From Rosellinia necatrix (taxonomy: Eukaryota; Ascomycota; Sordariomycetes; Xylariales; Xylariaceae), in contig JAGYVD010000005.1 in NCBI GenBank assembly GCA_021209875.1, positions 3,510,001 through 3,574,000 on the forward strand: DNA of 64,000 nt, written 5' to 3'. Below are positions 12,864 to 24,423 of the stretch, one piece after another. The notes below the pieces were generated by a model. The model had not been told where the DNA came from. It saw only the letters and a program-made list of their open reading frames with translations, and ran no database searches. Position 1 is the first letter of the stretch. Every line of letters begins with the position of its first letter. The position numbers were made by a program, and so were the translations under genes.

Positions 12864-15800
12864 ATGGCTCCTGGACGGTCGTTGAACGCGTCAAGCCCAC
12901 CCGAAATAGTTGATCTAACATCCGATTATACAAAGGATGTTGTTCGTCCCAAGTTTATGGCTGGTAGGCCCCACGTGATACCCTCGCTGCGGCCAAAAGA
13001 CGCGTGTAACGACACATCTCGGCGCCACGGCGCTCCGGCGTCGCCCGCGCGGGAGGCGAGGCAGACGGCGAGGCCGGCGGCAGGGGGAGAGGGCCAGGCC
13101 CGGCCGGTGAAACGACAGCGGACGGGCGAGCGCTCCCCGGAGGCGGCCGCCACGCAGGCCCAACAGCGGCGGCAGGAGGTCGCGGCGGCGCTGGGGAGGT
13201 GCCTGGAGGGACAGATCTTCCCGCACATCGAACGCGCCACGGCAGCGCTCGACCCCAACATCTTCGACCTCGACAAGCTCGGGGCCAAGGTGATCAAGAC
13301 CATCGTCAACAAGGACTTCGAGCGCTCCTTCAACCAAGGCAATGGGCGGTTGTTGTCGTCCGTCGAGCTGACCATAGCTGCTGGCATCCACAGGCTCGTG
13401 ACGGAGCTCTCGTCTAAGCCGGTATAGTTCCTTTATTTCCCCCTATATACTCTACCTCGTCTCGGTTCTATAGAAGAAAAAGAAGACGAAACAAAATTAG
13501 ATGGGAAAGTACTAATATTTTATTGTTGTTTAGGAGTATCGTCGATCTCTAATCCCACTCTCGGCTCCTTCTACCACGACCGCTACGCCTACTCCCGTTC
13601 CCGCCCCCGCTCTCGCCCCCGCTCCCGCTTTCGCTTTCGCTCCTGCATCTTCCTCTACCCCTACCACCATTCTCCCTCCTACAATTCCCAAGACCATTGC
13701 GGTACCCTCGGTCCTGCCTTCTATAGAGAACGATGTCGAAAGTCATAATGACGATGTAGAGGAAGGTACCAATGGTGAGGGAGTTGACGAGGAAGAGGAT
13801 GAGGCCGATGAGGACGACGATGAGGACGACGATGAGGACGACGACGGGAGTGACGACGAGAGTGACGACGAGAGTGATGACGAGAGTGGCCGCCAGAGTG
13901 ACGGCCAGAGTGACGGCCAGAGTAAGGACGAGATGGAGGGGGTGATAGAAGAGGAGGAGGCGGAAGAGGAAGACGACGAACCCGAAGCAAACTGGACCAA
14001 TGAAATCGGTATCACTGGCGAACACTCTGTTATTGACCTAGAAAAGGAAACGGAAGAGAAAGACGACGAACCTGAAGCCAGCTGGACTAATGAAATCGGT
14101 ATCAATGGCGGTAACTCTGGTATTGACCGAGAAGAGCCTGGGCAACTGGCTATTCGATCCCATGCGTGGATACCCCATCATCATCTTACGCCACCAAAAT
14201 TACATCAAGGCAGGGAGAGGCCGGTATCTCAACAACTACGCACTACAGTCAAAGTACATCGGCGGCGGCCAGGAAAATCCTATAAATGGCCTTCGGAGCC
14301 CCATGCTTTCGGTCTGCGTCCATATGCTTCAGCACTCGTGCGGCGGCAGGTTGCAACAGGTGTTGCGAAAGTATTTCTGCCTATACCACCTGCCGAGCGC
14401 CTTTCTCAAGTCTTCCACGTCGACTTTAACGATGCCGAGATTGATTATCTTCGATATATGGCTAGGGAGTTATACGGCAGGCCGGTTAGCGAGGCGAGAT
14501 CAACCCTCCGAGATCTCCGCAATATCCTGAAGAAAGTGCCGAGTATCCGAGCCAGCTTAGCTGAAATTCACGCTGAAGGATATGCTGGCTACAAACAGCC
14601 TCCGCTTGCCCTTACGATGCGCTCTCCCAGCGATCTCCTGAACTTTCTAAATGATCTGTATAGCAAGAAGCTCAACGTGGTATCAGGGTCGCTGTTCATA
14701 GAACACGACGACCCCAAAGCCCGCAGCATGAAAAGCCGGGCCAGACAAATACCAGCATTATTATTGTCTAGGGAGATCACTGGTAACCGACTAGGAGCTG
14801 GCCGAGCCTACCAGAACTTCATAACCACCGCCAAGACCAACCGGGAAGATTATCTTGAGTTGCAGGTTGGCTGGACGGATTGCGCCGGCGACATTATGAC
14901 TGTCAGCTGGCTTTCCGCCACAGAATTTATTTGTGGCACAACGACGCACTCCGATTTCCATAACCAACAATACAACAGACCAGGGAACCTTCTTCTAGGC
15001 TCGGCAGTAACCAACACTCTGCATGCGTACCCAGACCACCGCATCGTCCGCCCAGTAGTATCAAGTGGAGATAATGCTCAACAATCCATGGTTGCGAGTC
15101 AAGACTCATGGCTCTTTACGTCCGTGGTATCTTCCGACTACGATCCATCTTGCGACTTGGGTTTTACGTCTAGCTTTGACCAGACCGTGAAAGTCTGGAA
15201 ACCCGGACACGGGTCGATAACTACTCTAGGGACCTGGAAGCATGAGGGGCGCGTCAACTTTGTCGTTACATCCAAAAACGGCACGGGTATTGTAGCCACA
15301 GCTGCTGACGTGCCCGCCGAGGCGGTGAGGGTCTACCGTCTCGATCCATCCAATATATCAAGCAGCTGCTACGACTCCTACTCGTGCACGAGAGTCCATG
15401 ATGAGGACTATGTACCATCCGATAAATGGGCCTATTACCCAGCCGCAATTCGATGGGGCCTAGCTCCTAGCGTAAGCCATCTTCTGCTCATTGGTTATTC
15501 CCCCAGAAGCCCGACTGGAGAAGACCACGAAATACCAGAAGATAAGCTTGACACTGGCGAGCTTTGTCTTTGGAATACCATCACCAGAGCTCAAGTCAAA
15601 GTAAACAGCGCCAAAACCCAAAACGTCTTTGAGGTAGCGTGGCATCCTTCGCGTGCTAGCTTCGCCGCTGCAACTTCCGCCTCTCAGGTTTTAGAAAAGA
15701 TAGATCAGCCTCCTCGGACGCAAATCCGAGTTTTCGAAATGAACAGCGAGTCTGGCCAATACGGTGCTATTAAGACATTGGACTGCGCCGCCATCGATAT

Positions 15801-16947
15801 CAACGAGTTAGCTATGATGTATTCTCTGCCATCCCCTAGACCGCCCTATGTTTTGATAACTAACATCTGAGCAGGCCTAACTGTTTTCTTTATTCATATG
15901 TGGCAGCCGGCTGTACCGATGGCAAGGTATATGTGTGGGACACTTCAGGTAGCGACTCGCCGATGTGTGTTCTTGAGCATGGTGGTAAGTTCAGGCGCGC
16001 CCCATGTGCTTGACGAAACCCGCCCGGCTAACGAATTTCCAGACCCTATCGAGCCACTTGTGGGGGAACGGGAACGAGAAGATGTCGGCGTCAAATTTAC
16101 GGCATGGGGAACTACGACCGACCGTCTCTATACAGGATCTTCCGACGGCGTCGTCAAAGTCTGGAATATTCGGCATGGTAGTGGCACACTAATTAGGAAT
16201 ATTCTTGAAGCCCAGGGCCCTATTACTTCCGGAGCGTTCTCGCCGGACTTCACCAGGTTAGCCATTGGGGACGGGAGCGGGCGAGTCTGCCTGTTAGCTT
16301 TGGAGGATTCCGAGGAGGACGACGCAACCCCGAACCTAGTTTCGAACAGTTTTTTGGGTATGCCAGCCGGCGGCCATAATCAGCTTTCTGTTCGCCGGCT
16401 ACGTCCATTTGTACCCCATAGTGATTTACCTCCGCCTGGTGCCACAACCGAGCAGGACGACGTAGCCCAAGAGATGGCTAGGGAATATCTAAAAACCGGT
16501 CAACTCGTGCTCCACCCAGATCCTACAGTAGGCGCCGTCCAAGGCGCGAACTACGCGACTACGTCGCTATTTTTGGCGGAAGAGCACATTAATGGAGACC
16601 CAAACGAGCCTTTACTAGCTACAACCGAAAGCAAGCAGCAGCACCATCAACGCCGCATAAATCCTCGCAACACAACGCTTCTACGACAGCAGCTAGGCCA
16701 AAGCCGCAACGCGGAAGCCCACGTAAACGGGTATGTCTATCAGCCGGGTGAAGACCTCACAGACGACGACGGCGATGTGCAGGAGGAACCTGATTACCCA
16801 AGCTTTGTCGACCATGCTACCTGGCTGGAGCTCAAGAAAGAAAGAGCCGAGCTTGACGACCGCCTGATCGAGCTAGACTACGAAAGCAGCATCTTAGATA
16901 GTGACGGAGAAGGGGAGACCGACCAGGCCATGGATGAGACGCCGTGA
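12864..16947 (+). CDS. Large WD40-repeat protein with acidic N-terminal half and SIM-like motif
   Basis: Four exons, 12864..13421, 13534..15818, 15875..15984 and 16043..16947 (introns 112, 56 and 58 bp), encode 1285 residues. The N-terminus holds IVDLTSD, which looks like a SUMO-interacting motif. After a conserved-looking helical patch (about residues 100-186) comes a Pro/Ala-rich then Asp/Glu-rich tract with SDDE repeats, and a tandem 30-residue repeat (DDEPEANWTNEIG at residue 333 and DDEPEASWTNEIG at 363). The second half is a WD40 propeller: FDQTVKVWKPG, GCTDGKVYVWDTSG, and RLYTGSSDGVVKVWNIR with W1025..R1028, which fits a DWD/WDxR-type box for DDB1 binding except that Asn replaces Asp/Glu. 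The tail is charged. By architecture it could be a CUL4-DDB1 receptor or chromatin protein, and a Raf1/DIM-9-like heterochromatin factor is one guess, but I do not recognise it firmly. Confidence 0.8.
13933..14130 (+). repeat. Intragenic 90-bp tandem duplication in the WD40 gene
   Basis: Two diverged coding copies start at 13972 and 14062, exactly 90 bp apart. They encode the DDEPEA(N/S)WTNEIG(I) unit of 30 residues in frame. Upstream at about 13850..13920, 12-bp units encode SDDE- and SDGQ-type repeats. Both lie in the disordered acidic part of the protein. Confidence 0.9.
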
Positions 16948-17838
16948 TCCCTAATAAGGGCGGTGCAGGCGCGTAAGCAACGGATTGTATACACACAAGA
17001 GGGTGACGGATGTATTAAGACTATATGTCCCCGTGCACAAAAGCAGACGGGACGGCGCTGGGAGCCGGCTTCGGAGCTTGTCCGAGAAGTCCAAGAGCTC
17101 CAGTGTTCTCTGAACATAAATGTGAGTGTGTGTGCTAGCTACTCTGCCAGAGCTCGTTGATTTCAAACGTTTCCCCGAGATGGGGTGGGGACAATAGTAT
17201 CAAAACTAAGATGGATTTATTTACTCTTGTTTGCTGCTTATATTCATTTATGTGAACCGTAGGAATCTCTCTCTCTCTCTCTCTATACTACTACTGACAA
17301 TCATACAAAGCATTGGAATAGGTAAACGTAGAAAGTGGCTCTGACCAGTGCCATATCTGGTTATAAACGTACCCTAGTATTCAGGGTAGCCTAGCTCACA
17401 ACAACGATGGTGACATTTACTACGAAAACACACATTAAGTTATATTTGGATTTCTTTTATAATATTAACCCCTAGACTTACTACAGGTTGCCCTTCATGG
17501 CCGGCATCCTACCCCATTGACGGCCGTATGAGGCTATCGAAAATACGAGCCGCGGAAGAAAGAACACACGTGCTAGCTGCCCCTCTTCCCTACCTATCTC
17601 GCCCACTGCGAAACAGGCAGCTTGCCTTCGTCTGGAATCACGACACCTATAACTCATATACACAAGATCAACCCAAGGGCTGAGACTAACACAATGCAGC
17701 CCCCACCTAACGCCGTTCCATGCAACCATTCAAGGGACTACTAGCGCTACCAAACGTAGCACAATGCGATGCCTTCATGCACGCAAAATAGGATCCGCCG
17801 CAAAAGACTAACGCCAATCTCTATCCCACCCTACAGTG
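16948..17838. other. Intergenic region between convergent genes
   Basis: The WD40 gene and the CID-RRM gene end toward each other here, so this stretch should hold two 3' UTRs. It has a CT dinucleotide run at about 17267..17283. No gene is seen. Confidence 0.6.
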
Positions 17839-20440
17839 CTATCCGGTTGAGTTATATTGATCCGGCGCAGGGAACACAAATCCGGGCGGGAAGACGGGCA
17901 TTCCATTGGGTCCGGCTGTTATGCCGAACGGAAATTGGAAATCTGTGTGGCTTTGGGATTGGTCATTGGTAGGACCGGTGTTCTGGCGATGGTCTCTCTT
18001 GCCACCTCGCCAATTGCCAATATCCTCCTCGTCGCCACCCCTACTAGATTTGGGGCCATGCCTACCACCTTTGTCGGTTTGCATACGTCGGCTAATGGCT
18101 TTCGATGATACACCGGCACCGATCTCAATGTCAGGTTCTTCGACAACGAGACCCGTTTCGATCTGTCGGCCGCCACTACCGCCGAACTCGGCAGTCAACA
18201 TCCACTTTCTGTCAGCTTCCGTCAATTTCGAAATAGGGATAACACTGATGCCCGTTTGGTAATCACTACAATCACGCGGGCCGAAACCGACTCCCCATCG
18301 TGTCTATGAACTTGTCAGCCTGGCTGTCATAATCAATGTTGACAAACTTAGACTTACTCTGAAGTTGCCACTCTCCATAGCTTCTTTGGCATGAACAGCA
18401 TCCCTTCGGGTGACCATCTTGACAAAGGCATGTCGCTTATCCTTGTTAACGATGCATGTTTGCACTTGACCGTGGCGACCAAAAACCGACCGAAGTTCGG
18501 CCTCGGAACAACTATATTAAATGAGTAAGCTAATTAACTCAGACGGTTTTGGTTGGGGGGTTTACTTACGTTACACCCCCAACAAAAAGTGTCCTGCTCA
18601 ATACTATAGGATTATTAGCAAGCGTGACAATTTCAAGATATGTACAAAGCGCATACCCTTGATGTGACCCTGAGGTAGGTTTCGGTCAATATCGGTCCAC
18701 TTCGCACCGGGACGAGGAAAATCCTGAGGAGGGGTCGGGCTGCGACCACGACGACCTGGTGGGCTACGTTGCCGGTACTCGGCCCCTCTGCCATGTCGAT
18801 CGTGGTCGTCCATACGACTAGGGGACTTGGGTCCGAACCCCCCGTAGTCACGACCACGTTGGTCCCAGTGACGAGGAGGTGAACGCGACCTTGATCTATC
18901 ATGATATCTCTGTGGCGATCTCACTTGATTGAAACCATGGTCACGTGAGTCGTCCGGTCGGAAGCTCTCTTGGCCCCAGGTACCACCGTACGGCTGCTGG
19001 CCCGGCTGAGCCTGAGCCTGGGGAGGCATAGAGGTCGAGCTGGCAGCGCCCGCGCCATTCTGTAGTCCTGCTATAATTACAGGTATTTTATCGAACGGGA
19101 CGCCTTGATCAGATAGGAGTTTGATCAGCATTACTTGTTTCTGGACGTTAGGGTCTACGCCGCCAGCCGCGGGCGCCAGCGGTGCACCAGAAGCAGCGCC
19201 AGGGAACCCGGGAGCCTGATTACTTGCAGTCACCGGAGGGACAAAGGGCTGGCCCTGAAGAGGAGCCTGGGCCTGGGCCTGCGGGGCATAGGGATACGGC
19301 AAAGCAGAGACATTTACAGGGGGCGCCACTGCTGCGTAGGGAGCAGGTGCCGGCGCCGGAGTTAAAGTGTGGCCCTGTGTTGTTTGCAGCCCAGCCTGCT
19401 GCGCTGCAGCACCCAGCGGGGTCGGTATACCGAAAGGGCTAGCCGTGGTGGGAACAGAGTTACTCGCGGGCGGAGCGGTGATATTTTGCCGGGCAATGTT
19501 CGCGAGAGCCTCCATGATTGCGTTCGGGGCTTCGGTAATGGAGGGCTTCGTCTCGGACAGACCTAAAAGGCTAGCACCTGGGGGAGGGGTACCCGTGGGC
19601 GTGGTGGAATCGTCTATACCATATGAAATGCGGATCAGACACAAGAACTAGCAAGAGTACAAGAGGCACTCGCGGGCGAAAATCATTTCAACAGGGACCG
19701 GAAGACCTACTTTGAGAGACTGGTGGAGCATTGAGCTTCTGCTTGAATGACTCAATCATAGCCACAGGGAATGTTTGACCCTTCTCCCAGATATCAACGA
19801 GCTTCTTAATTTTCTCCTACTCGCATAGGTTAGGTAAATGCAGATTTAGAATCATGGACAGCACACATCGCAAGCCCCAGTGAAACAAAGTCAAATAACT
19901 GTTGGCTTGCCAGTCCCAAAAGCTCGCCCGGTTCATTGGTGGCGCGACGCTGAGACTACGATGTACGGGATGTGAGTATGCGATTTAGATAGAGCGTACC
20001 TTTTGTTCTCCAGGGGCATTCTGGATTATATCATTCATCAATACGGGGAGCAGCTCCGTTACTCTATGGACGCCGGCAGCGTATGTTCCATCTTGGGCAG
20101 AGCTATTGATGGGCTGACTATGTTGCTTCGCCTGATCGACCCATTTGCGAGTTACGGAATCTACGACATAGAGCACGCCCAGTTTGTGGGTGGCAGGAGC
20201 CTTCTTGAAGTGAGTGTAGATTTTCTGGATGAGTACGGACTCGGACTACAGCAAGCAGGTTCTAGTTAGCAGAGGTCGAAGGGATATTGCGCGCAGGCAG
20301 GGCATGATGTCCTATCTTACCTGGACGTTATTCACGCAGAGGGCGGTTAATGTGGTGATACGAGATCCAGAGACTCCGGGAGGCTTCAGATTCTGCATAG
20401 CATTCAAGCCAGCCTCTAATTCCGCTACTGCTGACGACAT
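17839..20440 (-). CDS. seb1: CID- and RRM-containing RNA 3'-end processing/termination factor (Seb1/Nrd1 type)
   Basis: Seven exons, 20440..20321, 20245..20000, 19816..19711, 19613..18657, 18603..18570, 18511..18358 and 18303..17839, have introns of 75, 183, 97, 53, 58 and 54 bp; 571 residues. The N-terminal ~150 residues form a CTD-interacting domain (LEAGLNAMQNLKPPGVSGSR, LGVLYVVDSVTRKWV, ELLPVLMNDIIQNAP) that should read the phosphorylated RNA polymerase II tail. A Pro/Ala/Gln-rich linker and an SR/RD-rich stretch follow. The RRM has RNP2 LFVGGV (360-365) and RNP1 KRHAFVKM (391-398), followed by the RWGVGFGPRDC extension typical of Seb1/Nrd1. The family acts in the nucleus in transcription termination, poly(A) site choice and, in fission yeast, heterochromatin. 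A 34-bp microexon encodes RNP2, so splicing is essential for the RRM. The Asn-Gly/Pro-rich tail ends DQYNSTG. Confidence 0.9.
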
Positions 20441-22819
20441 TGTGGCGTCGGGACTGTGTCTTGACTACTGGCGACGAGGGTTGGATATACGCAGCTAGAC
20501 AGGAATAGTAGTATCGCAAGGGTTGCAGAGAAATAGAGCCCGCTCAGTTAGCCGTTGGTATATCACCTAGACGAGCAGAGGAACCTTCTAGCACGCTGGT
20601 GACTACTAAATATGAAATGTACGAGGACACTTGGTAGAGGTGTTACAGCCCGGAAAGGTCAAATCTACCGAGAAGATGGCGATGGTCGGCAGGATTGTTG
20701 CAGAGACTCCAGAGCCGCTCGCCGAGTAGTTGCCTCACACGTGGTGGTAGGCCGGATGAATACGAACGAACAGACGACGCGCGCCAGCTAGAGAATTCAG
20801 CAACACAAAGCCACGAGAAATCCGTGCGCTGACGATGGCGGCAGACGATTGACTACTGGACCCGCTGGCCAAGTCGAAGCAGAGACCTGCCGCGGGGATA
20901 CACTAGGCGAGGTTGTCTTCGAAGTGATGCCAGATCGAGGAGGACAGATGAAAGAAAGAAAGAAGGGGTGGTAGGTAGGGGTAGGGATGGATGGGACGAG
21001 GCCAGTAAGTAAGTAGTACAGGACGTCGGGGCGCGGGAGATTCCCAGCTACCGGGGGCAGTTCCTTATCCTTTGTCCGTTGCGTCAGTAGTGTACCGATG
21101 TCGCGCGGTGTCGCGTTGTCGCAGCGGATCGGGCGACGCGAATTCCAAGAGTCGCCGAAGAGTCGATGGAGAGTCGACTAAGAATGCCGCAATTGTGATG
21201 ATAAGTTGCGTTGGTCGTGTTGCCGGCGCAGCTGAGGTAGAGATGCTGTGTGGCGCTTGGTGTTGGTAACGGCGACCACTGGATGGGGAAGGCGATCGGA
21301 GGTGGTTGTAAAAAGGATGGGGGGAGATGAGAAGAGGGGAGCTGCTGGTGTCTGTCCTGCGTGCTGCAGAGAATTTCAAGGTGGAGTGGAGCGGGAACAA
21401 CGGCAGTTCCAAAAGTTTGGTCAGTACCTCGACTAGGCCACACTAGCTATTGGCAGTGGCTGGCTGGTGTGCGACTCCTTGTTTCCTGCCCACCCAACAT
21501 CTGGGACCATGCTCGGACGGGGACTGGGACTGGCTCTGCGACCGCGATGACCAATCAAATTCAAGTGTCTAAGAGCGAACAGGCCACCAGCCGAGGTGCA
21601 TCTACTCAACTTAGGTACCTATTTAGCCGCTTTGGTAGTTGTCGGCAGGAAAGTTAAATCAGCCCGGATATAAAGTTAATTTGCCTCTTACCTACCTACC
21701 TATGTAGGTACTCAAGGTACTAACGACTGGGTACTTATGTAATGCCCACCTACCTGGGAGGCTTTGAATATTCACTTGCAGTTAGTTGCTCTGGTGAATC
21801 AGGAAAAAGCATATATATGTGCCAAGGAAAGCTACAATAATTAGCCACTAGGTAAACTATCCTATTTAAAGGTAATAATGGAGGATGACCCATAGATGCC
21901 TCCTCACAGGATCAGCCTCTCGAACCATTGGATACTGCAAAATCCCTTAGCAGATAGTCTTTCACCGGAGTTTTTCTCTCCTGCTTCTCTCTCTTTTCTT
22001 GTCAACACCCCTTTTCCTAGGCTTTTATAAATATGCCTGTTATGTGGCCATCTAACCAAGTGCCTGGGGGGTTCTCAGTATAACATATGGCCATACGGAG
22101 TACCTACCACCTAACAGGTAGGGAGGGAAGCAGGTGCATGGAGGGGCAAGCAGTTAAGCCTCCTAGCTTACCTCAGGTGGGTAGGTAGTTATCAGAACAG
22201 AGGCAAAACTACCTACTACCCCGAGTACATACCAGGTAGGGTAGGTAGATATAGATTACCTATCTAGTTAGATACCTGGTAAGTACCTACTACTCAAGTA
22301 CTAGTACCGGGAGGATTGATAGGGCACAGCTTATCTAACCTGTGCTTGTATAACCATTCTCAAAGACACCTATTATACCCAACTACCTATTTCTGTTGAT
22401 CACTGCTCCGAATATATTCTGAAATCCTTAACATGTAGTGGCTTTAACGTGAACAACCAACAATCGAATGAATTGAGCTGGGGAGTTAGCGCTCGCATGA
22501 TAATGCACCGAATTAGGCGACATGGTGAAATATAGTAGCAAGATAATGCCTGTATGTACCATGCATTACGTAGGAAAAGGCAGCGTGGCATCCTGAAGTC
22601 CGAACAAGGGTCCGACATTCCTATTGGCCGGATGCTCCCCCATCAAATCCGACTCCTGCCGCTTCTACTAAATCGTCCTTGAGCTATTTCTAAATATTTA
22701 TTTTTTTTCTCCCTCTTCCTCACTCTGCATTCCTCTGTGAGCCAATTGCCAATCCCCCCGTTGTAAGTTTTGTGTCAATCTGCAGCTTCGCAACGCCGCC
22801 TCTTCTCCCCCATCACATC
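20441..22819. other. Intergenic region between divergent seb1 and citrate synthase genes
   Basis: This 2.4-kb divergent promoter region has no supportable gene. From about 21600 to 22320 it is dense in CCTACCTACC/TAGGTAGG words, including GGTAGGGTAGGTAG at 22235..22248. Close to the citrate synthase start there is a T/CT-rich tract (22692..22737) typical of well-expressed fungal promoters. Confidence 0.6.
22692..22737 (+). promoter_or_regulatory. Pyrimidine-rich (CT) tract upstream of citrate synthase
   Basis: A T/CT-rich stretch begins 128 bp before the ATG and ends about 80 bp before it. Such tracts commonly lie just upstream of transcription starts in highly expressed filamentous-fungal genes. 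The role is inferred from position and composition only. Confidence 0.45.
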
Positions 22820-24423
22820 ATGGCTTCCACTCTTCGTATGAGCTCCGCAGCTCTGCGGTCGTCTCTGAGAGCGCCCGCCTTGGCGTCGCGCACCACGGCC
22901 TTCAACGCCGCGCGATGCTACTCGGCCAAGACTCAGGTATGCCTTGTCCATACTCATGCTACCATCCCTCGCAAACAAGAATGGCTGACCTTCCCTTGTC
23001 GATATAGACCCTGAAGGAGCGCTTCGCTGAGCTTCTCCCTGAGAAGATTGACGAGATCAAGACATTACGAAAGTAGGCTTTTCATGTGCGCCCCTTCCTA
23101 CTACTATGATGCTTACCCCCGAAACAGAGAGCATGGCTCCAAGGTCGTCGATAAGGTCACCCTCGACCAGGTTTACGGTGGTGCCCGAGGCATCAAGTCG
23201 CTGGTTTGGGAGGGCTCTGTCCTTGACTCTGAGGAAGGCATCCGCTTCCGCGGAAAGACCATCCCCGAGTGTCAGGAGATCCTCCCCGCCGCCCCCGGTG
23301 GCAAGGAGCCCTTGCCCGAAGGTATGTCCCCTCTAAGCACACGCTACTAGATAGATGCAAAGACCAACATATCTCCCTAGGTCTCTTCTGGCTTCTCCTA
23401 ACCGGCGAGGTCCCCACCGAGCAACAAGTCCGTGATCTATCAGCCGAGTGGGCTGCCCGATCCGATGTTCCCAAGTTCGTCGAGGAGCTCATCGACCGCT
23501 GTCCTACCGATCTCCACCCCATGGCCCAGTTCTCCCTCGCCGTTACCGCTCTCGAGCAGACTTCGTCTTTCTCCAAGGCCTACGCTAAGGGAATGAACAA
23601 GAAGGACTACTGGGGATACACCTTCGAAGACTCAATGGACCTGATTGCCAAGCTCCCCACCATTGCCGCCCGCATCTACCAAAATGTGTTCAAGGGTGGC
23701 AAGGTTGCGCCTGTCCAGAAGGACCAGGATTACAGCTTCAACTTCGCCAATCAGCTCGGCTTCGGCGAGAACAAGGACTTCATCGAGTTGATGCGTCTAT
23801 ACCTCACCATCCACACCGATCACGAGGGTGGCAACGTGAGCGCTCACACCACTCACCTTGTTGGCAGTGCCCTAAGTTCCCCCTTCCTCTCGCTGGCCGC
23901 CGGCCTGAACGGTCTAGCCGGTCCCCTGCATGGCCTGGCCAACCAGGAGGTACTGAACTGGCTCACGGAGATGAAGAAGGCCATTGGCGATGACCTCAGC
24001 GACCAGAACATCAAGGACTACCTCTGGTCTACTCTGAACGCGGGCCGTGTCGTCCCTGGCTACGGCCACGCCGTTCTGCGCAAGACTGACCCCCGTTACA
24101 TGGCTCAGCGCACCTTTGCCCAAGAGAAGATGCCCAACGACCCCATGTTCCAGCTCGTCAGCCAAGTGTACAAGATTGCGCCTGGCGTCCTGACCGAGCA
24201 CGGCAAGACCAAGAACCCCTACCCCAATGTTGACGCCCACTCCGGCGTCCTGCTCCAGTACTACGGCCTGACCGAGGCCAACTACTACACCGTCCTGTTC
24301 GGCGTGTCCCGTGCCATCGGTGTGCTGCCCCAGCTGATCATCGACCGCGCCGTGGGTGCCCCGATTGAGCGCCCCAAGAGTTTCTCGACCGCCAAGTGGA
24401 TTGAGATCTGCAAGAAGCTGTAA
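22820..24423 (+). CDS. cit1: Mitochondrial citrate synthase
   Basis: Four exons, 22820..22936, 23008..23072, 23128..23321 and 23381..24423 (introns 71, 55 and 59 bp), give 472 residues. The enzyme condenses oxaloacetate and acetyl-CoA to citrate in the mitochondrial matrix. The first ~33 residues ([20 protein letters not shown]) are Arg/Ser/Ala-rich with no acids, a clear mitochondrial presequence, ending near RCYSAKT. The three catalytic residues are in place: H309 in [12 protein letters not shown]355 in [17 protein letters not shown] and D410 in [14 protein letters not shown]. All three are offset by exactly 35 from the pig-heart numbering (274, 320, 375). The peroxisomal isoform is unlikely because the C-terminus is CKKL and a presequence is present. 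It could be a methylcitrate synthase paralogue, but nothing visible favours that. Its neighbour is the citrate carrier gene. Confidence 0.95.
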
